Positions 49,338 through 60,100 of a stretch of DNA of 64,000 nt are shown here, one piece after another. Source of the stretch: Trichuris trichiura. Taxonomy: Eukaryota; Nematoda; Enoplea; Trichinellida; Trichuridae. Within the stretch, counting starts at the first letter, position 1; the number at the start of each line of letters is the position of its first letter. Below the pieces are notes generated by a model, which ran no database searches, was not told where the DNA came from, and saw only the letters and a list, made by a program, of their open reading frames with translations. The stretch spans positions 1,178,001 through 1,242,000 of the forward strand of contig JBAJFE010000026.1 of the NCBI GenBank assembly GCA_037903355.1. The letters run 5' to 3'. A program made the position numbers and the translations under genes.

Positions 49338-49520
49338 CAACACGCTTGTAATGGTGTTAATGTAGTTAATAAAGTAGTTTTTCAAAAATTCCTGAATAAA
49401 ATGCAGTGCCAAAAAAGGGTGTATAGTGTAGCTTAAAATTGATTAAGTAAATGGATGGTCTGCAACGTTTGTAAGATGGGAATTTATAGTATCATAAAAA
49501 AGATTCAGCGATGAGAAATT

Positions 49521-50297
49521 GGGTTTCTGTTAATACTTATGGAAGTGAGGTTGCCCAAAAAATATCGCGGCCTCACTCATAGTTCCGCTGCAAAGAGCAG
49601 TAAAAACAGAGCTTTCAGAAGCGATTTTTTCCCTCTGAAGCGCTGATAGTTTAGCAGTGAAGACGGAGAAAGTTATTTTTACTCTCCTTTTTGGTTTCAG
49701 CTGTACTTTTCTGAATCGCCTTTATGCTTCTTGGTAGAACGAGTCGACTGGGTGTGGCTTACTTTGGACTGAGATATGAGCTCACCTATGTTACTCCCAT
49801 TTCATTGAAACGTCAAAAACAGCGTGTTTTGATGCCTTGTTACATTTTCTAACGCGTCAAAACCAATAGAGCAAGGACAATCACACCAAAGTGCTGATGG
49901 AGCAGCTATCATAGAACGAAAGGATCTGTACAGTTACTTCAACGCGCTGCACTGAACAGTAGTAAACGTCGACAGAAAAACAGCGATTGTAGTCCTCATT
50001 GTACTATGGTTTGTACTGAGGAGGAGCGGTTTAAAAGTATACAAGTTTCTTTAGAACGAAAGTGCTGACTTACAAAGTTATTTAATTGCTGTAATTGTCA
50101 GTCGCCTTAATTGAGCGTAGGAATAGGATCTGCAACTGTCCTCTAACCAAAGCGTTTTTCGCTGTTGACTGTAACTCTGGTTACCTATTAGTTTCTTTTG
50201 AGTGTGGGACAGCATTGCATAAAGTCTTAGCACAGTATTTTAGTTTTACTAATTATGCTGTTCCAACATTATAATGCAAGATTTTTGGAGTGTGGTA
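49521..50297. other. intergenic
   Basis: No coding segment. It should contain the 3' untranslated region of the minus-strand gene that ends at 50298. Confidence 0.35.
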
Positions 50298-52517
50298 TCA
50301 GCCAATGCCAGGCAACTTGCTGAGGCCTCCTATTCCACCTCCGCCACCGAGAGATGGCAGTTTATTTAAACCTGGAAGTTTACTTTTATCTGGCAATATT
50401 CCACCTCCAGTTTGGCCTCCACTAGCTCCTCCAGAGGTCTGACCACCACCTGTTCCACCCTGAGTTTGACCACTACCTGTCGCTGCTACGACAGGCTTGC
50501 CCATAACGTTAGGAAATAGCCAAGGGTACATCGACGCGTAATATTGTTGTAAAGCATCCATGGGTACACTGGTTGGCACTGGCGCAGGCAAGACTGGTGA
50601 CTGGACTGGCATGGCGCCAACAACTGGAGGATAGCCATAGTAAGCTGCCGCATAGGCTGCTAAAACAAAAGTTACTTGCTTCTTCAATATCAGTTTAGCA
50701 GCTATTGTTCTTACGGCTGCGATACTTCAGCCAGTTTATTAAAAGAATAAACAAAATAGAAAAGCACAGGGATGTGCAATGAAATAAACAATCAATTTTC
50801 TCTTTTCAACTCAATTGTTGGTTTACAGTTTTAGCCGTTAAAAGCGCAGTTGTTATTCAAGAAAATTCAAATTGTTAAGCTTTTCTTCATGCCCACTAGT
50901 GAGGCTACAAATTTTGCTGTAATTCACCGGTCCAATGCTTTTAGGATAACCGCATGAAAGCAACCCCCCACATTTTACTGTCCCCTTCATTCAGCGCTTT
51001 ACACTCTTAAAACTAATGCTTTTTCTGCAAATTTGAAATTAGCTTAAATCCCTTAAGTTAAAAAATGTCAGATAAACATGCCTGCTCTAAAAGCTTTGTT
51101 AATTTTTGAGATATTCTAAAGAAATTTGAATCTTTCTGTCTCGTTCACCGATGTTCCACACGGATTAAAGAATTCTTTTTTGCTGATTAGCGTAAGCAAC
51201 TAACAATACGTTTTTAATTTTCGCTTCCTTTATTTATTACTGCAACGCTTAACCCTTTGCGAAACAGTGGTTTAACAATGAAGTTCAACATCTATTCACT
51301 TCTCGTCATGAAGTGACTTGACGCTCCCAATAAGACAAAGTCGGTACTAGCAGCTCAGTCGTAAATAAACAATTCGCCTCTAATGAGATGTCTTTGCGTA
51401 AAGCGCTGTGATGCTTTTGGCCCGATAAGAAACTGTACTAAAAGTCTACGCAATCAAGAAGCATAAAGCGTATGACAGATAGCGAGTGATCTAAGTGATT
51501 GTACAACCTTTGAATTTCTCTCTTACAATATGTTTCTGCCATTTTTGGCATTTACAATGTAATGCGTAACTTTTTCTTTTCTCGACATCATGTTGTCTTT
51601 GTATACGTAAAGCTGCCCTTCAATAAAAAAAATCCTTACCAAGGTCGTAAGGGTAAAGATATCCTCCATAAGCAGGCATAGGTGGCGCCATCATGAGTCC
51701 CATTCTTGATTCATGGCTGCGAATTTTGGCTCCTATGAAAGCGTACACAATTAATTAAATCTCTCGATTTCACTGAAACCGCTTAGGTGAAACTGCAAGC
51801 AAACTCAAGATGACCCTTCTAGATGGGTGCGCTGACAAAAATGGGTGCGCATATTTGAAATTTCGTTGCCAAAAACTTACCGGCAATACACTGTTGTAAA
51901 GTACTGTTAAATGTTTCACCATTGCCACAATTATGCGCGCTCCAGTGGCCGCACTTATCTCCAGGATTATCCAGCTCGCATTCATAGTAGCGCGTAGCGT
52001 TGTGGGCATCAGAAATCAATGGCGCTTTGTCAACTTCACATGATAGTTTATATTTCGCCTTTTGTTCTTCGTCTCCAACAATCCATCTTGCTTCATTACA
52101 AAATACCAAATCGTCCAATATCTGCTTCAATTCTTCGTAGATTTTGTGTAACAGTGGCTTGCAAGAAACAAAATCAAATAGGCCACCTTCTTCGCAAGTC
52201 CATTGCAACCATATGCCATTGCTACCATATACTTTACTAAGACGCATATTAGCTTGCAAGCATAATGAGCAGGTGAAACGAATTCTCATACCTCAGTATT
52301 TCAGGAGTTCTTTGACAAAGCAGGTAAGTCGTGGCATTGATTTTCAGGATAGAATCTTTCCCAACGTCGCACTCTTGCATTCCTAAAGCATTTACGGTAT
52401 TCGTTGGAGGGTGTAAGGGTGCGAATCTCTACTTTTGAAACTAGCTGTGGAAGCCAGAAGGGCTAGCAAAAATGGAACGTATCCCAACAGAATAATTAGA
52501 TCACCTCTGAAACCCAT
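50298..52517 (-). CDS. secreted protein with chitin-binding-like Cys domain and Gly/Gln-rich tail
   Basis: Exon 1 (from 52517) encodes a signal peptide beginning MGFRGDLIILLGYVPFLLAL. The next exon (about 52385-52290) carries VGKDSILKINATTYLLCQ. The main exon (about 52243-51881) carries WLQWTCEEGGLFDFVSC and then an eight-Cys region in which YYECELDNPGDKCGHWSAHN and FNSTLQQCIAG resemble a chitin-binding type-2/peritrophin domain. A short Met/Pro/Tyr exon (about 51731-51640) and a last exon (50662-50298) follow. The last exon is rich in Ala/Tyr/Pro, then GGQTSGG repeats, then Leu-Pro-Gly repeats. All junctions fit in phase with introns of about 50-60 nt, apart from one of about 980 nt. A cuticle, eggshell or matrix role is inferred only from composition. 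Confidence 0.7.
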
Positions 52518-54179
52518 GCACGTCGTTAATTATACTAGCAGCGATCAACAACGAGCTTCAGCTCTGAGGTAATAAAGTCGCCTTCCGTTTAACGGTTAAG
52601 ATTTTGTACTCTCTTGTCCAGTAGTAATTGCACAGCTGCTCTAGAGCTAAGCTGCTACCTGAAATGGACTCTTTACTTTAGCCTTAAATGACACTATCCT
52701 CTTTGTTTAATCACTGCTGCTTCACTTGCTTAACGACGACGACTGGAAGAAGTAAGGTAAAGTTGGGCGGATTGACGTTCCTTCCCTTGAGAATGCCTAC
52801 TAAAGTCTACAACTAAAACTCTGCATCTGCAGACCGGTTTTTCATGTCGAATAGGGAATTCTTTGTGGCAACTTCATCCTCGCTAGAACCGCTTTTGCTA
52901 ATCAACAATATCAGACAGTAAATCACTCATTACTAACGGAAAGCTGGGAATTTGGAGATTGCAAAACTATTTTGTTCACTCGTAAATGGCTATAATAAGT
53001 TAATGTCACCACGTCGTTCCAATAAGTAAGAAGACCAGCTTTTCGCCTAACAGATGGCAGGCTTAAAATTTCGTTATTTGAAAATTGTGAACAGATGAAA
53101 TGCTTAGCAACCGAGTCTACGAGAGGTACATGTAACAGCTAAACATAGTTGCACATAGGTAAATGTCGGATACACTTAAAGATTAACAAAGCGGTCATTT
53201 GAACATAAAGACTGCAATATTAGCTAGCAAAGATCAGGAAAATAGATTTTTTGCAAACGAATTTTCTCAGGTACAGAGATTCGAACAAACCAAACGACAA
53301 CTCCATTATAATACTAATACAACTAAACATGAAGATGTGATCTCTTGGTACGGGACAATACGTTTTCATAATGAAATAGCTTTATTACGGAGAGACGGGA
53401 CTCTCTCCGTAATAAAGCTATTTCATTATGAGTACAATTAAACAGCACAATGATCAGCTCAATATATGCCCACATCTGAACCTGCTAATGACATGTTTAC
53501 GAATAATAAGAAAGGCAAAAGTATTATTCTTTGAATCGCTTAAACAACCTATTTCCTGACCAAAAAACCGTGATAATAGAAAGGAAACGATATTAAGCTG
53601 AAAACGAAAACATACATACATGCAGAAATATCAACTACGAAACGACGTTATAATTTCATGACAGTTTAGAAAGGCATCTGAAATCTTTCCGACCCAACTT
53701 CACTTCCTCATCTCAACATTGAACATTTAGCCTGTGCCACACTTTTGGGGAAGGAATAAAAAATTCCACGCAGTTACATTAAACGGACACAGATTAGATG
53801 TAAAAAAGGATATTCAAACTGTTCATTACCTTACGTAGAACAGCGCCGAGGATACACAAGTACATTGACCACAGAAGAAGCGAATCAGTTTCTTCAAAGC
53901 ATATTCCATTGAACCTTTACAGAATGAATTCGCTATAGCTGAAATGAAGCAAGCAACGTTCAATGGTTTGCATATATAAAGATCGACTTCCGCTCTAGTT
54001 CATGAATAAACATACGAGGGTTTAACGATAATAAAACAATCGCCTGTTTCGACGTGAAAATGACTTTACTTGAACCGTGACTTTCGCCATTGCAAGTAAG
54101 CGACAGAAAATCACTACCACTCGATCTTCAGAGCAATGAAACGCAAAGCGAGCATTACTATTGCAACGGCAAATCGTTG
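52518..54179. other. intergenic with one fold-back insertion
   Basis: AT-rich, no gene recognised. It contains the 53.33-53.43 kb hairpin element listed separately and, at its right end, the 3' flank of CAND1. Confidence 0.4.
53330..53432 (+). mobile_element. short fold-back insertion, perfect hairpin, 12-bp target-site duplication
   Basis: 103 bp starting GAAGATGTGATCTCTTGGTA and containing the family mark CTTGGTACGGGAC. It ends in a perfect 29-bp hairpin (53367-53395 and 53402-53430) with loop CGGGAC. It is flanked by TACAACTAAACA (53318-53329) and TACAATTAAACA (53433-53444). Its arm (core CTTTATTACGGAGA) matches the arm of the 29.5-kb insertion. Confidence 0.8.
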
Positions 54180-57100
54180 CTATACTTCCATCCGCGTTTC
54201 TTGGTCTTTCTCATCGTCAGCTTCAGCAATCAAGTCTTGCCGAGCACTTTTGTACAAGTTGGAGAGCTCATGCGAACCCTTAATTATGCCAATGACTTCA
54301 CAAACGGAAGGATGCTTGTCTGCGTCCGGAATATTCTGCAATTCGACAGAATAAAATATCTGCAGCTGAACTGAAAAGTCGCCTCTTACAAGAAGAGCGC
54401 CAAAAGCTTTCAGAGCGTAGCGTCTCAGCTCGTCATGCTTTTCGTATTCCTGTTTCACAGCGTTGGCCTTCACTTTCGAAGTGCACGCGTTCTTGATTGG
54501 CTCCACCAAGTTTTCAAGACGACGTAGAATATTCGCTGGACGCAAAGCGGCAACTTTGATAAGCATCAAATAGGACAAAATTTGAACGTCGTGATGGTCC
54601 TAACAATCGCATCCGTGTAATAGTTGAAAACGGGTTATTGCAAAGGAGGAGACTCACTTTCAGTCCATTCTCCAAATATTTGATAAACTCATCTGTATCT
54701 AATCGGTCAAAGCACTTGGAAAGCAATGTGTTCATGCAAGCAAAGGCCGCATTGCGAAGGTCCAAGCCGTCATCTACGGTCTGCTTGAAAGGACCCATTT
54801 CAATTTCGCGAATCAAATTCTGCCGAACAGCCGTCTCCGCGTAAACTGCAGGCGCAAAATTATTCACAAAGTCTTTCATTAGAGCTGTCTTATTATGCAA
54901 GGCGGAATTCAAAGTTTGAAGGGCTATTCGGCGTACACCCAAATCGACGTCGTTCAAAGTGACGAACAGCTGTTTTACATAGCTCTACAATTAATTACTT
55001 TTCCTAAACAGACGCTGAAGTACTCTCTAAACGTTTACCTTGAAAACGTTATCAAATTGTGGCGGCAAATTCAGGATGGAAAATTTCACAGCTACAGTGA
55101 TAGTCGATCTGCCCAGAGGATTAATCGAGCAGTTGAGCAGCTCAGCTAGCCTTGGCAAAAAAACATAGGGATCCAGCACGCATATCTTGCCCAGGCATTC
55201 TGCAACCAAATTACGCACTCCCTCTTCTGAAGAATCGGCGTGAGCAACCAACACCTACAAGTGACATATAGCCTCTATCATTTGGCGACGTACCAGGATG
55301 AACTTACAGTCCATATTTGGTCACAGTGCGGCTTTACCATATCGAGAAAAGTAGATGTACTACTGCAAGTCTTACTTGAGCTGACAATCTCCAACAAAGA
55401 CTGCAAAAAGAGATATTGCTGCTTGGGCTGCGTGGCAATGCGAGTCAAAATGTAAGGCAGAAAAAAACTCAAATCTGCAGTCGCCATACGTCCCAGCGCG
55501 TGAGAAGCTGCAGTCCTGATTTCCTCGGAGTCGCGGAACCATTGCTCAAATACAGTTTCGACATTTATGACGTTTAGCAAGGTTGGAAGAACTCGAATTA
55601 TCTCTCCAATGGCCAGCAAGGAAAACATACGCAGGCTTAAGTTATTGCGGTCATCCAAGTTGCGCAACAGTTCTTCCAACACCTGAACATAAAATTATCC
55701 ATATAAGGAAGAACTAAACGAATAGAACAACCTCGAATGCCTTCGATGGTTCTGCGGAGACGACTGCGCTAAAGCATCTTGCCGTGTTTTGACAGGTATA
55801 TTTTGCCTGCGATGACTCCTCAATTCCAGTCAACGATTTAACCAAAGTATATTTCAACTGGTCAAAACCGGACGACGCCGACTGCTTGGTCAAAGCACGG
55901 CAGAGAGTGAAGAAAAATGTGAACACTGTCTCCAGGGACACGTCGTAGAGAAGCGGAACGCTCAATAACGATATCACGGGAGCCAAAATGTGTTCGCAAT
56001 TTCTAACAGCCACTCCGGGGGCAATCTCGAGCACATCGATGACCAGCAGCAAAGCTTGTTCAGACAATTCCAAATCATTTTTACCAATCAGCGATGGGAC
56101 CTTAGCTAGAACGTCGCTTAGGAGAGCGGAGTCCAAAGACGACTTGTGCCGAATTATCAAAAGATGAAGAAGATGAAGTGTTTTTGCACGCAAAACACGA
56201 ACATTCTTTTTCAGGTAAGTCGACAAGCAACCCATCAAATCGGCAAGAATACTATCCATAGATATTTGTACTGGACTTTCCAAAATGGATATAAGCGTTC
56301 GTACAGCTATCAGGCGAGTCACTTCATTTTTCGTACGCTCCAGAAGAATTATAAGACACGGATCTAAATCGTCCTAAATATAAACATTTAGATATGGTGA
56401 TCAGCAAGAATGACAAACTCAACAAACCATTAATGGGCAGTTGGTTCATTTCGACAGAATCAATAAATTGGTAACAATTTCCGAAATTGCCAATTACTAA
56501 CATTTTATTCAACCGCATACTTATTAGCGTTGAAAACAAAGCTCAGCTAAGGTCCGAAATTTTCGCGGGTATTTAACATGCTTTTAGACGTACAAATGAC
56601 CGTGCCGGAAAGTATGAGCACCCGTTTATTTGTTTTATCCCCATTGGCTTTACTACTTACCAACGCTTACCCGTAACTTTTCTAAACTGAAAACAAAGCA
56701 ATCAATAAATTAAAGTTCTCTTTTTTCTTTCTTTCGAAACGGGTCTTTACGCTTTGAAAAAAAAACAGTTTAACAAAAATATATGCTGCATCACGATCAA
56801 GTCAATAATGTTTGAATATCACAATTTTTCTAATGGAAGCACACGACTTTATACTTGCAGCCAATGTAGCAAAATAAATATTATATCTCAACCAATCTCC
56901 AGCATATAAATGAAAGAAAAATCTGGGGATACTGTAATAACAGCGAGAATTAAACGGTCGTTTAAACATTTGAATGATGGTAATTTTCTGTCACTATCCC
57001 GCAGTGAGTAGCATTTCGTGCAGCCGATGAAGTTTGCTCAACTTCGCTCATTTCTGCATCACTATTACGAATGGCAGTATTATTGCTTCAAGCGAGGAAA

Positions 57101-60100
57101 GCCAATTTGATTTTGAAACAGAAATTGATTGGATTCAAACCATTGGAACAAGTTTAAAGTACATTCCACTAGCACCGAAGGCATGAAGCTTTGTACTATA
57201 AATCTCACACAACGCAAATGCTGTTTTCTATCATACGACTGACTGCATCACCATTACAACCACATCTCGCCTACCGGTCTGAATATGTCCCGTAAATGGA
57301 TTAAGAAATTTCCTGCCCTAGTGGTGTAGGCAGCAGCATGATAGTTGATTTCACAACTAACCGGTCGCTTCCTGATGAAAAGGACTTTGACCACGTCATT
57401 TCAACGGATAGACCTTAAATTTGAAAATATTTTAAACTACTTTCTAATGTTTTTCACGGAATTTTGACCTGCTGTTTGTTAAACGTTTATTGCAACAACG
57501 TTTTATACGTTATTCTTTTTGTGCCGACAGCGCTGTTATGTCCTGAAAATCATAAATGCCTATTACAGTAACAGTGAACTTTAAAATCTTAGTCTTAAAC
57601 CTGCTAGTCTCTTCTTGCTGTTTACACATATAGTAGCAGCCAGTTGCGCCAGCTGGATAAATGTATCACGCTAACCGTGTCTAATCACGCACGTTAGCCT
57701 TCATTTTTTTCGGATTCATGTTTTGTTTCATCCATTCTGTTTTTCTAATGCTTTAAGCGGAATTTTGACCCGTTGTTTGTTAAACGTTTATTGCAACAAC
57801 GTTTTATACGTTATTCTTTTTTTGCCGACAGCGTCTTCGCTGTTCCTCGGCTGTTGAGATACCGACGCACTACCAGTTGCGCCGGTATCTCAACAGCCAG
57901 CAAACAGCGAAAGCGCTGTCGGCACAAAAAGAATAACGTATAAAACGTTGTTGCAATAAACGTTTAACTAACAACCGGTCAAAATTCCGTGAAAAACATT
58001 AAAAAAACAAATTAAGAAACCCGTTACGAAGATTTTATTTCTTCATTTTTTCCCTTTCCAACGGGTACCTTATTCAAAAAAAAACTTTTGCGGCTTTTGC
58101 AACCCGTTCGTTAAATAAACGTTTATTTTTAAACGTTAATCCTCAGAGCTTTCAGGCCTCCTCTGGGCCCCTCATCAGCGTAATTGTACCGCCGGTCGGG
58201 TCGGTCTTTATGTTAGCAAGCCGCTCCGTCCAACCGACCTTGGCGGAGACCTCAGCCGTCAGGTCTATCTTGACCCGTCGAGCCTTGGTCCCACCTAGCC
58301 AGTCAGACTTCGCGCGAGCACCCAACTGACCTACGAAACATTAACAATGAGAGACAACGAGCATACAAACGATATAAAAACAGACGGGTTTTAAACATTT
58401 TAAAGTATACCTAAAAATCATGAATTCCGCAAGGGGTGCTGCCAGAGGACCTCTACACCAGCTTAACAAACATAATAAAATGTAAGCACCAATCACTATC
58501 AATTGACTTCCTATAAAGTATACATCTCAATTTCCCTTTTCGTTTTCGATTATGAAAATGATCTCTTTCAGAGAACATGTTCTCAAATGTTCGAGTTACA
58601 TTTTAGCAGTAGAAAAACGCCACCTCTTGTATGTCTTTCTGTAGAAAAGACCAAGCCTGTATGCTACATGGCAAGGACTACAAAGAGATCGAAGTTTACG
58701 GAAAGTACTCCGTAGTTTTGCCACAAATACTGGTCCAGACAAGGAAAATAATTTGCATACCAAAAGAAAGCAACAAATTCAAGCTGGCGTAAACGTTAAG
58801 AAGTTTCTCAAAAATACCAACTGCAAATTTTCACAACAGTAAGCCACAGATACTACGCACTATATCGACAATTGATGGAATGAAAACGCCCAGTACAATT
58901 TCAAAAATGAGAACTGTTACATTTCAACAGAGGTTGATTACACATTAAGGGCTTCAAGGTAGTCTTAAAATAAAAGTCTAAGCCTGAAATGGGGCTAATG
59001 CAATTAGAGAAAATCGTCTGAAATGAACAATACCTTAAAGCTCAAAAGACTTGACATTGCCAGAAAAGTAAAACTGCAAATGCCGACAAATATTTGACAA
59101 AGAATGTGATAAGAATATTTTCTGCCATTAGAAGCTGAGTTTGACGTAACTGAAAAAGAGGAATTGGTGAAAAACCCAACATTTTCTGATGACTATGTGA
59201 ACGACACCTGACAAACACAGCGTTTTCCTTAGTCTCGCCTCCTGATGATTTTACATGAATTATTAAACAGTTACTTAAAGGAGTTTCATAATGACAATTT
59301 AAGCAATTAAAACTAATCGTGGACTGACCAAAGCGTGACGTCATCAGCGCTGGTGGAACAATACGTGGCGGGCGACTTGTTCCAATAAATTTAACCGAAG
59401 AATTTTTCAATGAAAGTAGCCGGTATAAGTACAGCAGAATTAAAAAGGCTTTCTTCATGCGAAGCAATAAGATGAATATGCAAATCATCGGAATAAAGTT
59501 GCGGAAACAAACCATACTTGGACAAGCTTGATCGACTTCGTGCATTGTAACTTTCTACGGAACATTACCAAAGAAAATGACTGTATTTTATTACTAAACG
59601 TTTAAAAACCACTTTAATTTTTCAGCTACTACTGCACTTTTAATTTGCATACCTAATTATACGTTAACGGCGAGCTGCTTAAGTAAACTAAAGGTTCTGT
59701 AATGCTCTCTCTACTACCCTATATGGGTGTGGCATGACTTCAAGTGCAAAACCTGTAATTTTCTAGCAAGTGACGAATGAAACCGTGATTAGCGGTTATC
59801 AATACGCATAGACGGCTTTTTCCAGTTGCACACATTCTCAATGTTTGAGCGGGAAAAAGCCGTCTGCATATGAGTGAAATAAATAACTTCTGTGTATGAA
59901 CTCACCTTGAGGTAGTCACCGAAGCAAGCTAACAATACACCAGCGCAAGTGATAGCGCGTTCTTTGATTTCTTGATCCACGTCGGTTGCGTTTAACTTCA
60001 CCAAAACAAATGCGTACACTTTAGTAATCACCGGAGTATAGGCGGTCCAATTCAGGTCGGTAACATCGTTGTACGGCCTTAGTGAGCGCATCAGCACTTG

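Larger units (their letters stand above)
47690..49520 (-). repeat. right arm of giant inverted duplication
   Basis: Reverse-complement partner of 34870-36570. It differs from the left arm by a 37-bp tandem array (48055-48185) and by a 283-bp fold-back insertion (49055-49337). Exon-like segments A' (48634-48774) and C' (ending at 47714) are kept in the same order, and a related donor-ended segment (FDSFDDPKEK before GTACGT) lies near 47965. Confidence 0.8.
56376..59905 (-). other. 3.5-kb CAND1 intron filled with repeats
   Basis: It lies between the exon ending FGDYLK (donor GTGAGT at 59905) and the exon starting [20 protein letters not shown]. It is about sixty times longer than the gene's other introns. 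It contains the palindromic elements at 57.44-58.00 kb and a GC-rich exon-like ORF at 58.16-58.33 kb. The open frames at 58503-58715 and 59042-59545 show no family features. Confidence 0.85.

Noticed and set aside
34870..49520. Intact Polinton/Maverick or other autonomous giant transposon
   Set aside because: Long inverted arms fit, but no polymerase, integrase, protease or capsid-like frame is visible inside. Kept only as a possible decayed origin.
59042..59545. 167-codon minus-strand frame in the CAND1 intron
   Set aside because: It has no start context or family features, lies between two firm CAND1 exons, and its composition matches the surrounding AT-rich intron.
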